In this document: piece after piece, positions 43,844 to 52,021 of the stretch
How the letters are laid out: each line of letters opens with the position of its first letter
Numbering within the stretch: the first letter of the stretch is position 1
Assembly (NCBI RefSeq): GCF_009769735.1
Contig: NZ_WSRO01000002.1
Location: 4,476,001-4,540,000 of the forward strand
Direction: 5' to 3'
Source of the DNA: Streptomyces sp. BA2
GTDB taxonomy: Bacteria > Actinomycetota > Actinomycetes > Streptomycetales > Streptomycetaceae
DNA length: 64,000 bases
Notes under the pieces: model-generated
What the model was told of the DNA's origin: nothing
The model's database searches: none
The model's input: the letters and a program-made list of their open reading frames with translations, nothing else
Program-made: the position numbers and the translations under genes

Positions 43844-44581
43844 TCAGGCTTGTCCCCGCAGCACCCTGAGCAACGGCTCCAGCGAGCGCACCACGTACTC
43901 CGCCCCCGACTCCTTCAGAAGCTTCGCCTTCCTCTCGTTGTGCGCGTAGCCCAAGAAGGCCACTCCGGCCTGCTCGGCCGCTTCGCGGTCCGTGGGGGCA
44001 TCGCCGATCATCAGCGCGGCGGAGGGTTCCGCACCCATCGCGTTGAGGGCGCGGTTCAGGCAGTGCGGGTCGGGCTTGAGGAGGTGCAGGTCCTTGGTCC
44101 GGCCATAGATGTGTGGGGTGAAGCAGTGGCCGATGCCGCGGGTTTCCAGGTAGTTGGTGACCGCCAGTGGCGAGTTGTTCGTGGTGACGGCCAGACGAGA
44201 GCCCATGGCGTGCCACGTCATGATGAGGGGGTCCGCGTACTGGGTGGGCCAGGCCGAGGCCGCCGCCGTGACCTCCTGCTGGGTGAGCCGCTCCTCCAGC
44301 TCGGTCATCAGATCGCTGCCCCGGCGCCTGCGGTCGACCGCGCGCAGGACGGCATGGGGGTCGGGCTGCGCCCGCTCCTCCTTGGTCAGCAGGCCGTGCA
44401 GCCCCCGCTCCTCCAGCCAGCGGACCTGCTCACTCGCGATCCGCTCGGCCGAGTGGCCGGCGAACAGCCGGCAGATGGGGCCGTCGAAGTCGAAGAGTAC
44501 GAAGCGGGCGCGTTTGATCAGTTCCCGCAGCTTCTCGGTCTCTTCTGCCATCCACTCGGCCTGCGTCGTATCAGGAGTCAC
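43844..44581 (-). CDS. devB: HAD-family phosphatase DevB
   Basis: A 245-residue HAD hydrolase. The nucleophile motif is FVLFDFDGPICRLF (Asp31, Asp33), followed by a helical cap domain to about residue 110. Motif II is LAVTTNNSPLAVTNYL, the Lys lies in HLLKPDPHCLN and motif IV is ALMIGDAPTDREAAE. In S. coelicolor the matching gene lies directly downstream of devA and is needed for normal aerial growth; its substrate is unknown. GTG 44581 overlaps the devA stop by one base (TAGTG), so translation is coupled. The first M codon (residue 11) would lose the coupling and is less likely. Confidence 0.85.
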   Translation of the reverse strand: MTPDTTQAEWMAEETEKLRELIKRARFVLFDFDGPICRLFAGHSAERIASEQVRWLEERGLHGLLTKEERAQPDPHAVLRAVDRRRRGSDLMTELEERLTQQEVTAAASAWPTQYADPLIMTWHAMGSRLAVTTNNSPLAVTNYLETRGIGHCFTPHIYGRTKDLHLLKPDPHCLNRALNAMGAEPSAALMIGDAPTDREAAEQAGVAFLGYAHNERKAKLLKESGAEYVVRSLEPLLRVLRGQA

Positions 44582-45465
44582 TAAGAGAGTGTCAGCTCCG
44601 TCGCGATGGTTGCCCAGAGCGCGTCGAACCATTTCTGGGACTCCTCCACGAACGCGGCGTCCCGGGGGGCCGCGCTCTTCTCGAAGGAGAACAGGGGCGA
44701 CTTCAGCCCGGATACGTCGTACGCCTCCATCTCCGCGCTGCCGAAGTCCAGCGTGCTCCGCTCGACCGTGTAGTAGGCGAGGAGCGCCTCCCGCTGGTTC
44801 AGGAGGTACAGCTTCACCGGCGGAGTGAACGGCAGCGCGCGGAACGACACGTCCACGTCGATGCCGTGCGACACCCGCAGCGCGCGCAGGTTGTGGCGCA
44901 GGACCTGCCCCTGAGCGTTGCGCTGCGCCAGCCATCGCTGGTGCACGCGGCCCTCGTCGTCCTGCCCCTCGGTCGGCCGGGGGAAGGCGAGCGTGATGTC
45001 GCTGCTGGGCAGCAGGATGCGTACGTTGATGGAATCAGGACGGATACGGCCTTCGTGGACGAGACGCACCGGCTCCCCCAGGGCGATCATCAGCGTCTCC
45101 GCCGTGTACGACACCACATCTATCCGCACCTGCGGCTCCGAGAACGCGGCAGCAAGACGGGGCGCCAGGCCCACCATCGACGCCTGCGGCTCCACGCCCG
45201 CCGACGTCGCCCCCGGCGCCTCCGCCGCGATCCGTGGCGGGCTTCCCTTGCTCACGTTGGCGAGGAGGCCGTCGTCCTGCAGTGTCCTCAGCGCCTGCCG
45301 CACCGTGCCCCGTTCCACGCCGAACTCCTCCGCGAGCACCGCTTGCGTGGGGAGGCGGTCGCCCGGTTTGAGGTCGCCGGAGCGGATGCGGTCGCGGAGG
45401 GTGTCTGCGATGTCCTGGGGAGTGAGTTTTCTGCTGCCGTTCACTGCAACGTTCTCCTGGGTCAC
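44581..45465 (-). CDS. devA: GntR-family developmental regulator DevA
   Basis: A 294-residue regulator. The GntR winged helix is DIADTLRDRIRSGDLKPGDRLPTQAVLAEEFGVERGTVRQALRTLQDDGLLANVSKGSPPRI. From residue 100 comes the DevA-type effector domain (IDVVSYTAETL, INVRILLPSSD, RALPFTPPVKLYLLN, KWFDALW). I use GTG 45465, conserved with devE; a TTG at 45480 or an internal GTG with AGGAGA near 45444 are alternatives. DevA of S. coelicolor represses its own operon and is required for aerial development. The operator palindrome is 88 bp away at 45553. Ligand unknown. Confidence 0.85.
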   Translation of the reverse strand: MTQENVAVNGSRKLTPQDIADTLRDRIRSGDLKPGDRLPTQAVLAEEFGVERGTVRQALRTLQDDGLLANVSKGSPPRIAAEAPGATSAGVEPQASMVGLAPRLAAAFSEPQVRIDVVSYTAETLMIALGEPVRLVHEGRIRPDSINVRILLPSSDITLAFPRPTEGQDDEGRVHQRWLAQRNAQGQVLRHNLRALRVSHGIDVDVSFRALPFTPPVKLYLLNQREALLAYYTVERSTLDFGSAEMEAYDVSGLKSPLFSFEKSAAPRDAAFVEESQKWFDALWATIATELTLS

Positions 45466-45552
45466 GACCAGACGATACAACTCCCCGCCATCTCAGGGCA
45501 GTTGTCTTGAAGTTGTTTATGTTGCGGGGCCAAGTGGGGACAACTTAAGTGA

Positions 45553-45567
45553 AGTTGGTTGCCAACT
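45553..45567. promoter_or_regulatory. DevA/DevE operator palindrome, devA side
   Basis: AGTTGG-TTG-CCAACT, perfect 6-bp arms. The core starts exactly 88 bp from the devA start codon, the same distance as at devE. Extra AGTTGT/ACAACT half-sites lie between it and devA. It also sits 30 bp before the 62-aa membrane-protein gene. Confidence 0.75.
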
Positions 45568-45596
45568 CACCCAAGATGGCAGAAGGGGGAACCATC

Positions 45597-45785
45597 ATGG
45601 CCGTCCTCGCCCTCCTCGCAGCCGCGTTCGCCGTCACCTTCGAGCAGTTCGTCCAGTGGCAGTACGGGCCCATGGGCATCGTCGGGCTGCTGCTCCTGAC
45701 CGTCGGGATCAAGGCGAAGAGCCCCACCTGCAGTTCCATCGGCGCCGTCGTCCTCGCGCTGATGATGACCGGGCCCGCGCTATAG
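45597..45785 (+). CDS. 62-residue two-helix membrane protein (dev-linked, copy 1)
   Basis: A small hydrophobic protein with two membrane segments (AVLALLAAAFAVTFEQFVQW and PMGIVGLLLLTVGIKAK). The signature EQFVQWQYGPMGIV, then LLTVGIKAKS, is shared with the equal-length copy at 46934. AGAAGGGGGAACC precedes the ATG at 45597. It is divergent from devA and convergent with devE. No known domain; the Glu-Gln pair inside the first helix is unusual for a simple membrane anchor. It may be the membrane partner or output of the dev system. Confidence 0.8.
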   Translation: MAVLALLAAAFAVTFEQFVQWQYGPMGIVGLLLLTVGIKAKSPTCSSIGAVVLALMMTGPAL

Positions 45786-45814
45786 CCGAACGCCGGCCGC
45801 GCACTGGCCGCGCA

Positions 45815-46720
45815 CTAGCCGCGCGCCAGTTCCAAGTCCTGACTGATCGTGCCCCAGAGCGCGTTGAACCACAGATGGGACTGCTCCACGAACGTCGTGT
45901 CCCGCAGGCCGTCACCCTGATGGAAGGGGAAGAGCATCGACTGCGCGCCCTGGGCGTCGTACATCTCCAGGTACTCGTGGTCGATCTCTTCGCTCTGCTT
46001 GGTCAGCGTGTAGTACGCGAAGAGCGCCTCGGCGCCGTTGAGGAGATACAGCTTCACCGGCGGCGTGAACGGCAGCGCGCGGAACGAGACCTGTACGTCG
46101 ATGCCGTGCGAGGCCCGCAGCGCGAGGAGGTTGTGGCGGAGCACCTGCCCCTGCGCGTTCCGCTGGTCGAGCCAGCGCTTGTGCACCTGGCCGCTCTCGT
46201 CGTCCCCACTGTCCACCGGCGCCGGAAAGGCGAGATCGATGCTGCGGCTCGGCAGCAGCACCCGGACGTCGACCTTGGCCGGTTTCCGCTGTCCGGCGTG
46301 GATCTGGCGGAGCGGTTCCCCGATCGCCATCGTGAGCGAGATGGAGGTCAGACAGAGCGCGTCGATCTCCACATGAGGGGCCTCGAACGCCGCGGCGATG
46401 CGCGGGGCGAGGCCGACCATGGTGGGCTGCGGCTTCACGCCGCCCGGCCCGGACAGTACGTGCTTCGAGGTCATGGCGACCGTGGCCGGGCTCCCCTTGG
46501 ACACGTTCGCCAGCAGCTTCTCGCCCTGCAGGGTGCGCAGCGCCTCGCGTATCGCGCCGCGCTCGACCCCGAACTCGTCGGCCAGCTCGGCCTGGGTCGG
46601 CATGCGCTGACCCGGCCGCAGCGTCCCGGACCTGATCCGGTCGCGCAGTTCGTCGGCCACATCGTGATGCGACCTTGGCGGCCTCTTCATCCCGTTGACG
46701 GGGGCAGGTTCCGGGCTCAC
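45815..46720 (-). CDS. devE: GntR-family regulator DevE (DevA paralogue)
   Basis: A 301-residue paralogue of DevA. GntR winged helix: DVADELRDRIRSGTLRPGQRMPTQAELADEFGVERGAIREALRTLQGEKLLANVSKGSP. The effector domain is nearly collinear with DevA (KRWLDQRNAQGQVLRHNLLALRASHGIDVQVSFRALPFTPPVKLYLLN is almost the same), ending LWFNALWGTI. The similarity is stronger in the ligand domain's middle than at its ends. It is not followed by a phosphatase gene. GTG 46720 matches the devA start in position and flanking code. It is divergent from the second 62-aa membrane protein. Described in S. coelicolor as a devA duplicate with its own developmental role. Confidence 0.8.
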   Translation of the reverse strand: MSPEPAPVNGMKRPPRSHHDVADELRDRIRSGTLRPGQRMPTQAELADEFGVERGAIREALRTLQGEKLLANVSKGSPATVAMTSKHVLSGPGGVKPQPTMVGLAPRIAAAFEAPHVEIDALCLTSISLTMAIGEPLRQIHAGQRKPAKVDVRVLLPSRSIDLAFPAPVDSGDDESGQVHKRWLDQRNAQGQVLRHNLLALRASHGIDVQVSFRALPFTPPVKLYLLNGAEALFAYYTLTKQSEEIDHEYLEMYDAQGAQSMLFPFHQGDGLRDTTFVEQSHLWFNALWGTISQDLELARG

Positions 46721-46806
46721 AACCAAACAGTACAACTTCGCGCCATCTTTGGGGAGTTGCTCGGAAGGTGGTTATGAATCGAGCCATCGCGGAGATAACT
46801 CAGGTG

Positions 46807-46823
46807 AAGTTGGTAGCCAACTT
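46807..46823. promoter_or_regulatory. DevA/DevE operator palindrome, devE side
   Basis: AAGTTGG-TAG-CCAACTT, perfect 7-bp arms. The AGTTGG core starts 88 bp from the devE start, as at devA, so spacing to the regulator gene is conserved while spacing to the membrane-protein gene is not (110 versus 29 bp). Confidence 0.75.
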
Positions 46824-46933
46824 AGGCAACCTGGCAGGAGCCCCGAGGGGTTGGCCGCCAGTAGTCCGCCATCGGATGGCTGCCGACCGGATGGGACGGG
46901 GTCCGCATGCCCCGTCCCGAAAGGGGGAACGTC

Positions 46934-47122
46934 ATGCCGCTCATCGCCATCGTCATCGCCGCCCTCGCCATCGGATTCGAGCAGCTCATCCAGTGGAAGT
47001 ACGGACCGATGGGCATCGTCGCCTTCGTCCTGCTGACCGTGGGCATCAAGGCCAAGAGCACCAAGATCAGCGGCGTCGGGGCCGCGATCCTCGTCCTGCT
47101 GCTCGCCCAGTCGGGCAGCTGA
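46934..47122 (+). CDS. 62-residue two-helix membrane protein (dev-linked, copy 2)
   Basis: Same length and layout as the copy at 45597: AIVIAALAIGFEQLIQWKYGP then MGIVAFVLLTVGIKAKSTK and a last hydrophobic stretch (VGAAILVLLLAQSGS). A ribosome site AAGGGGGAAC precedes ATG 46934. It is divergent from devE. The pairing of each DevA-type regulator with one of these proteins argues that they belong to the same system. Confidence 0.8.
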   Translation: MPLIAIVIAALAIGFEQLIQWKYGPMGIVAFVLLTVGIKAKSTKISGVGAAILVLLLAQSGS

Positions 47123-47129
47123 CAGAGCT

Positions 47130-47176
47130 GGCTGACCGGGCTCCCATCCGGAGGGGAGCCGGGAGTCCGGTCAGCC
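47130..47176. terminator. Terminator between dev locus and acetyltransferase gene
   Basis: Arms GGCTGACCGG and CCGGTCAGCC enclose a second stem GCTCCC/GGGAGC. It starts 8 bp after the stop of the 62-aa protein and faces the convergent acetyltransferase gene. Confidence 0.8.
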
Positions 47177-47198
47177 ATCAACACCTCAAGAGGACAGC

Positions 47199-48449
47199 TC
47201 AGAACATGTCCGGGCACCACGGGCGCCGGGACGCACGGAACAGGGCGTCGGCGACAGCGGCGGCGCCCACCCGCTCCTCCGTCACCCGTCCCGCCGCCGC
47301 AAGCCGCACCGCGGACTCGTCACCGAGCCACAGCGTCCCCAACTCCCCTACGCCAAGGGACAGTTCGGCCGGATCCGCGGTCGGCGCGCACACCGCGCCG
47401 CCGGGCGACGCGTCAAGGCGGTAGCGGCCACCCGCGAGGCCCGCGCGGTCCCCGATCTCCAGGACGAGGGACGCCGACGCCTCGTACGTACGTGCTTCCA
47501 GGGCCCGTACGACATCCAGGATCCGCACCCAGAGCCAGTCCGCCTGCCTGCTGAGGCGGGCCGCTCGGGGGTCGGGCAGGAAGAGCGGGAGCAGATCGTC
47601 GGGGGCGCGGTTGCCCGACTTGACGACGGTGACCCAGTCGATCGAGCAGACGTAGTGCCACAGGGCGCGTTCGGCCGCGGGTGTGGTGGCGATCAGCCGC
47701 TGCACGCTCACCGTGTTCTGCGGCTGGCTGCCATCGCTCCAGCCGTCCTCCACCGAGTAGGTGACCAGGCCCTCCACCTCGCCCGACGGGGAGCGGTAGA
47801 GCGCGTGGAAGGGCTCGGTCCACGGGTTCTCCGGGCTCTGCAGCTGACCTGTGTTCGCCAGCCACCAGCGTTCGTCGCGGTCGATGACACCGTGCCGGGC
47901 GGCGCGCAGCCGCTCGTGCAGGGGCGGGCCCTCCTTGCGTACGTCGCCGCCGTCCACGAGGTCGATACGGGCGCCGCCGTCCGGGCCCGCCCAGCGGGGA
48001 TCGAGCCCGGCCCGCGGTACGTCGATGGTCCACTCGGCGCTGGTGGTCGCGGGCCCGAAGCCGTAGCGCCCATAGATCGGGTACTCGGCGGCGATCAACG
48101 TGGCGACGACGTCACCGCGCTCCTTGGCCGCGGTGAGGTCGGCGGACACCATGCGGCTGAGGAGACCGCGGCGGCGGTGCGTCGGGGAGACGGTGACGTT
48201 CGCGATGGCGTCGGCGGGGACGGCGGCGCCGCCCACGGCGGTGAGCTGCTGCCGGAACGACCGGAAGGTGGCGACGGCGCGGTCGTCCTCGAAGGCGGCC
48301 AGGGTGCGGCCGAAGTCGAAGCTCTCCCTGCGCTGGGCGACCACCTCATCGGAGACCTTCGCCAACGGCCGCAGGAACCCGGCGTTGACGGCCCTGATCC
48401 ACTCCGGCAGTTCGTCCTCGGTGATGGCCCTGACGTCAAGATCGCTCAT
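47199..48449 (-). CDS. Eis-like GNAT N-acetyltransferase
   Basis: A 416-residue protein with the three-part Eis fold. An N-terminal GNAT domain holds the acetyl-CoA loop ([24 protein letters not shown]). A second degenerate GNAT domain is in the middle ([13 protein letters not shown]), and the C-terminal sterol-carrier-like domain ends in PWCPDMF, whose terminal carboxylate is catalytic in Eis. Eis enzymes acetylate amines including aminoglycosides and peptides. The Tyr of the active site lies in [15 protein letters not shown] 48449 begins [18 protein letters not shown]. It is monocistronic. Confidence 0.9.
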   Translation of the reverse strand: MSDLDVRAITEDELPEWIRAVNAGFLRPLAKVSDEVVAQRRESFDFGRTLAAFEDDRAVATFRSFRQQLTAVGGAAVPADAIANVTVSPTHRRRGLLSRMVSADLTAAKERGDVVATLIAAEYPIYGRYGFGPATTSAEWTIDVPRAGLDPRWAGPDGGARIDLVDGGDVRKEGPPLHERLRAARHGVIDRDERWWLANTGQLQSPENPWTEPFHALYRSPSGEVEGLVTYSVEDGWSDGSQPQNTVSVQRLIATTPAAERALWHYVCSIDWVTVVKSGNRAPDDLLPLFLPDPRAARLSRQADWLWVRILDVVRALEARTYEASASLVLEIGDRAGLAGGRYRLDASPGGAVCAPTADPAELSLGVGELGTLWLGDESAVRLAAAGRVTEERVGAAAVADALFRASRRPWCPDMF

Positions 48450-48553
48450 ACGCCCACGCTAGGTCCGCTGGGGCCGGGGGTGCATCCGTTTTACCTGGGG
48501 CCCGGTGGCCCCCGGTGGCTGCGCCTTCGTCTGCGGGCCACCTCTGGCCTGGC

Positions 48554-48602
48554 CCGCCGCTTCGCGGCGGATCTTCCCCGCCCACCCACCCGACTGCCCC
48601 GG
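48554..48602. repeat. Dispersed hairpin element, copy A
   Basis: Head CCGCCGC-TTC-GCGGCGG followed by atcttccccgcccacccacc and cgactgccccgg. It shares head and tail with copies at 50968 and (inverted) 61141, in a 216-bp gap upstream of the acetyltransferase. Confidence 0.8.
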
Positions 48603-48665
48603 TGTGACCGGGGTGGGCCAACGTCGAGGACGAGCCCGGCCCCGAGCGGGACGCAGCCCGGGGTC

Positions 48666-49643
48666 CTAGAACGCCGCCCTGATCTCCCCCACCTCGACAG
48701 CGCCGCCCAGCAGGGGCGCGCGGCCGACGCGGGCCAGTACGTCCTCCTCCACGCCCGCCAGGCGCAGGGCGCGGGCCAGGACCGGGCCCAGGGCCCGCAG
48801 CCCTCCGTCGTCCACCTTGAAGGCGAGCGCGCGGCCGTCCGGCAGCGCGAACGCCTGGACCGCCTCGGCGCCCATCTTCGACAGGGCGCCCGGGATCTCC
48901 CGCATGAGCCAGGTGTCGGGGCGGCGCGTGCCGGCCACGTACTCGGGGTGGGCCCGCATCGCGTCCGCGACCCGGCGCTCCGCCGTCTCCTCGGGGGCGA
49001 GGACGAAGTGGCGGAAGGCGCGGGCCAGGCCGGTCAGGGAGATCGCCATCAGGGGGGCGCCGCAGCCGTCCGTGCCGACGGCGGTCACCCGCTCCCCCGC
49101 GGCCTCCTCGACCACCTGGAGGATCAGCTGCTGGAGCGGGTGGCCCGGGTCCAGGTAGGAATCCGCGGGCCAGCCGTTCAGGTCGCACACCGCCAGCATC
49201 GCCGCGTGCTTGCCGGAGCAGTTCATCGTCACCCGGTCACGCACGGCACCCGCTGCCAAATACGTCTCGGCCTCGACCGCGTCGAGCGGGAGGTCGGGCG
49301 GGCACTGCAGGTCGGCCGCCGTCAGGCCGTACTCCGCCAGCATCTTCTGGACGAGGTCCCGGTGGAACACCTCCCCGGAGTGGCTCGCCGCGGCCAGCGC
49401 AAGACGCTCGCCCGCCAGGTCGAGCCCCGCCCGCAGCACCGCGGCCGCCTGCATCGGCTTGTTGGCGGACCTCGGGAAGACGGGGGCCGTCACATCCCCC
49501 ATCGACAGCTCCACGCTGCCGTCCGCCGCGAGCAGCACCAGACTTCCCCTGTGACGGCCCTCGACGAAGCCGGAACGTACGACCTCGGCGAGGACCGGGG
49601 ATATGACAGGGGTGGCGACGGACTCGGCGGACGTCGAGGTCAT
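48666..49643 (-). CDS. L-asparaginase (AnsA-II/thermolabile type)
   Basis: A 325-residue hydrolase of the asparaginase family found in Rhizobium and actinobacteria (ReAV-like), unrelated to the classical EcAII fold. Key segments are SLVLLAADGSVELSMGDVTAPVFPRSANKPMQAAAVL, with the SxxK-type nucleophile in RSANK; SHSGEVFHRDLV; NCSGKHAAMLAVC, with a second Ser-Lys pair; and VGTDGCGAPLMAISL, with the zinc-binding Cys. It converts asparagine to aspartate and ammonia. It stands 60 bp from rsiG, same direction. Confidence 0.9.
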   Translation of the reverse strand: MTSTSAESVATPVISPVLAEVVRSGFVEGRHRGSLVLLAADGSVELSMGDVTAPVFPRSANKPMQAAAVLRAGLDLAGERLALAAASHSGEVFHRDLVQKMLAEYGLTAADLQCPPDLPLDAVEAETYLAAGAVRDRVTMNCSGKHAAMLAVCDLNGWPADSYLDPGHPLQQLILQVVEEAAGERVTAVGTDGCGAPLMAISLTGLARAFRHFVLAPEETAERRVADAMRAHPEYVAGTRRPDTWLMREIPGALSKMGAEAVQAFALPDGRALAFKVDDGGLRALGPVLARALRLAGVEEDVLARVGRAPLLGGAVEVGEIRAAF

Positions 49644-49703
49644 CTTCGGCCTTCCGGGGCGGGGGTGGCGTGGCGGCCGCCCGCGGAAGCCGGGATCACC
49701 GGG

Positions 49704-50339
49704 TCACGCGAGCAGGTCGTCTACTTGTGCTTCGCCTTCACGGTACCTGCGGGCGATCTCCGCGCTGCAATCGTCCGCCGTCCGCTGCAGCTGCTGACGG
49801 CGCCGGGAAACCTGCTGCTCGTAGCGGACGAGGCGTCCCATGGCCGTGTGCAGCTCGTCGTCCGTGCGGGCGTCCAGGTCGGAGAGCTCGACCTCGGCGA
49901 GCATCTCCGTCGCCAGGAGGCCGTACTCCGCGCTGTGCGGCGTGCCCAGCGTCACATGCCGGGCCGACGACCGGTGCCGGGCGGGGCCGTCCGTGAGGAT
50001 CTCCGAGAGCCGGTCCACGAGCGGCCCCTCCGACCTCGGCCCCTCGGGTCCCGGCGCCGCCGGGTCCCTGCGGCGCGCGACCTCGGCCCGCAGGATGTCG
50101 ATCCGCCCCTGGAGCAGGCGCCGGACATAGCTCAGGTCCGCCTCGTTCTGCTGCGCGTCCCTGCGCAGCTCACGCAGCTCGCGCAGGAGCAGCGCGGGGA
50201 GGTCGTGCTCGGGCTGCTCGGACAGCACCGCGCTGCCCGTGCGCTGCATGGGCGGACGCGGCACGTTCGTACGTCGCGCAGCGCTCATGCGGTTCAGCGA
50301 CACAGATCCGGGCGGCTGACCCGTACTTGGTGTGCTCAT
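49704..50339 (-). CDS. rsiG: c-di-GMP-dependent anti-sigma factor RsiG
   Basis: A 211-residue protein that, loaded with c-di-GMP, holds the sporulation sigma factor WhiG inactive. The diagnostic motif E-x3-S-x2-R-x3-Q-x3-D occurs twice: Glu66-Ser70-Arg73-Gln77-Asp81 in a first long helix and Glu174-Ser178-Arg181-Gln185-Asp189 in the second. Both helices are preceded by heptad-like Leu/Arg runs (LPALLLRELRELRRDAQQN; LHTAMGRLVRYEQQV). Length and two-helix layout match Streptomyces RsiG. The first 35 residues are disordered. Its target whiG is not in the window. Confidence 0.92.
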   Translation of the reverse strand: MSTPSTGQPPGSVSLNRMSAARRTNVPRPPMQRTGSAVLSEQPEHDLPALLLRELRELRRDAQQNEADLSYVRRLLQGRIDILRAEVARRRDPAAPGPEGPRSEGPLVDRLSEILTDGPARHRSSARHVTLGTPHSAEYGLLATEMLAEVELSDLDARTDDELHTAMGRLVRYEQQVSRRRQQLQRTADDCSAEIARRYREGEAQVDDLLA

Positions 50340-50517
50340 GTGGCTCTACCGTCCCCTCGACCGGCGCGGTACACCGCGTGTGAGCATGGTGCCACCCCCG
50401 GTGGCCGCTATGTGAGCGAGTGCCCCCAATCGGCCCCAGATGGGGGGTTCAGGGCACCCCATGGACGGCGCATACGGCGGCGCACCACGGCCGTACGGAG
50501 CAGGCATGATGGGCCAT

Positions 50518-50955
50518 ATGCGTGCTGTGGTGCAGAGGGTGGACGGGGCGAGCGTCGTCGTCCAGGGCGAGAACGGTCCCGAGACGGTCGGCGAGATCAA
50601 CGGCGAGGGCCTGTGCGTCCTCGTAGGCGTGACCCACGAGGACACCAAGGAGAAAGCGGCCCAACTGGCCCGCAAACTCTGGTCCGTTCGGATGCTGGCC
50701 GACGAGAAGTCCTGCTCGGACATCGACGCGCCGCTGCTGGTCATCAGCCAGTTCACGCTGTACGGCGACGCGAGGAAGGGCCGCAGGCCCACCTGGAACG
50801 CCGCCGCTCCCGGCGATGTCGCCGAGCCCCTGGTCGACGAGGTCGTGGCCCAACTGCGTTCGCTGGGCGCGACGGTGGCCTGCGGCCGCTTTGGCGCACA
50901 AATGCGGGTGGCCTTGACGAACGATGGCCCGTTCACGGTGCTGCTCGAGATGTGA
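50518..50955 (+). CDS. dtd: D-aminoacyl-tRNA deacylase
   Basis: A 145-residue enzyme that removes D-amino acids (and Gly from mischarged tRNA-Ala) from tRNA. It starts at [15 protein letters not shown] (ATG 50518). The catalytic cross-subunit motifs are present: [22 protein letters not shown] (SQFTL) and the C-terminal [14 protein letters not shown] (an NxGP-type motif, here NDGP). It acts as a homodimer. A longer frame upstream lacks family similarity. Divergent from rsiG. Confidence 0.95.
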   Translation: MRAVVQRVDGASVVVQGENGPETVGEINGEGLCVLVGVTHEDTKEKAAQLARKLWSVRMLADEKSCSDIDAPLLVISQFTLYGDARKGRRPTWNAAAPGDVAEPLVDEVVAQLRSLGATVACGRFGAQMRVALTNDGPFTVLLEM

Positions 50956-50967
50956 CCGCGAACTGAA

Positions 50968-51017
50968 CCGCCGCTTCGCGGCGGATTCTTACCCGCCCGC
51001 CCACCCGATTACCCCGG
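50968..51017. repeat. Dispersed hairpin element, copy B
   Basis: CCGCCGC-TTC-GCGGCGG then attcttacccgcccgcccac and ccgattaccccgg. It fills the 66-bp gap between the convergent dtd and ygfZ genes and probably terminates both. Confidence 0.85.
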
Positions 51018-51021
51018 AGCT

Positions 51022-51987
51022 CTACGGCTCGACCACTACCTCCTGGGCCGCCGCCGTGCCGCCCGCGCTCAGGGCCGCGTCCAGCGGCACGTTCCGCTTC
51101 ACCAGGGCCAGTGCGATCGGGCCCAGCTCGTGGTGGCGTACCGCCGTCGTGATGAAGCCCACCTTCCGGCCCTCCTCACCCTCCGAGGCCAGGCGCAGCT
51201 CCGTGCCGGCCACCGGCAGGTGGACCTCGCTGCCGTCCAGGTGCAGGAAGACCAGGCGGCGCGGCGGCTTGCCCAGGTTCTGGACGCGGGCGACCGTCTC
51301 CTGACCGCGGTAGCAGCCCTTCTGCAGATGCACCGCCGTACCGATCCAGCCCAGCTCGTGCGGGATCGTGCGGTGGTCCGTCTCGAAGCCGAGCCGCGGC
51401 CGGTGCGCCTCCACGCGCAGCGCCTCGTAGGCGAGGATGCCGACCGCGGGGCCGTTCTCGTCGGCGTACGACTCAAGGGACGTACGCGGCAGGAACAGAT
51501 CCCGGCCGTGCGGAGTCTCGCGTACGACGACACCGTCCGGGACCGGGGCGATCGAACCGGCCGGAAGGTACACGACGGCGAACTCGTCCGTGCGGTCGGC
51601 GACTTCGACCCGGTTGAAGAACTTCATGCTCTCCAGGTACGCGACAAGGGCGTCCTGCGTACCGGGCTCGACGTGCGCCCACACCGTCTCGCCGTCGTCG
51701 ACGAGATAGAGGGCGTGCTCGATGTGGCCGTTCGCGGAGAGGACCAGCGCCTCGGTGGCCTGGCCGACGGGCAGCTCGGTCACGTGCTGCGTGAGCAGCA
51801 GGTGCAGCCAGCTCAGCCGGTCGGGTCCGGAGACGGTGATGACGCCGCGGTGCGAGAGGTCGACGAAACCGGTGCCGTCCGCGAGGGCGCGCTGCTCACG
51901 GAACAGGTCGCCGTAGTGGGCGGCGACGCCTTCGTCCACGCCCTCGGCGGGGACGGCGCCGGGCAGGGACAGGAGGGGGCTCTTCAT
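51022..51987 (-). CDS. ygfZ: Folate-binding protein YgfZ (GcvT family)
   Basis: A 321-residue aminomethyltransferase-fold protein that helps maintain or repair iron-sulfur enzymes in a folate-dependent way. The YgfZ signature KGCYRGQETVAR (Cys conserved) is near residue 230. The N-terminal GcvT-like block DGTGFVDLSHRGVITVSGPDRLSWLHLLLTQHV is typical. ATG 51987 gives the family start MKSPLLSLPGAVPAEGVDEG; a GTG at 51999 adds four residues. It lies 34 bp from nur, but the two are divergent only in no sense: both run on the minus strand. Confidence 0.9.
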   Translation of the reverse strand: MKSPLLSLPGAVPAEGVDEGVAAHYGDLFREQRALADGTGFVDLSHRGVITVSGPDRLSWLHLLLTQHVTELPVGQATEALVLSANGHIEHALYLVDDGETVWAHVEPGTQDALVAYLESMKFFNRVEVADRTDEFAVVYLPAGSIAPVPDGVVVRETPHGRDLFLPRTSLESYADENGPAVGILAYEALRVEAHRPRLGFETDHRTIPHELGWIGTAVHLQKGCYRGQETVARVQNLGKPPRRLVFLHLDGSEVHLPVAGTELRLASEGEEGRKVGFITTAVRHHELGPIALALVKRNVPLDAALSAGGTAAAQEVVVEP

Positions 51988-52021
51988 GTTCACCCACACT
52001 ACGACCTGCCGGTACGCGCAC

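Noticed and set aside
40988..47122. Antiphage defence island or toxin-antitoxin cluster
   Set aside because: The small membrane proteins and kinase-like gene invite the idea, but there is no nuclease, helicase or toxin domain, and the GntR/HAD genes match the developmental devA-devB-devE locus.
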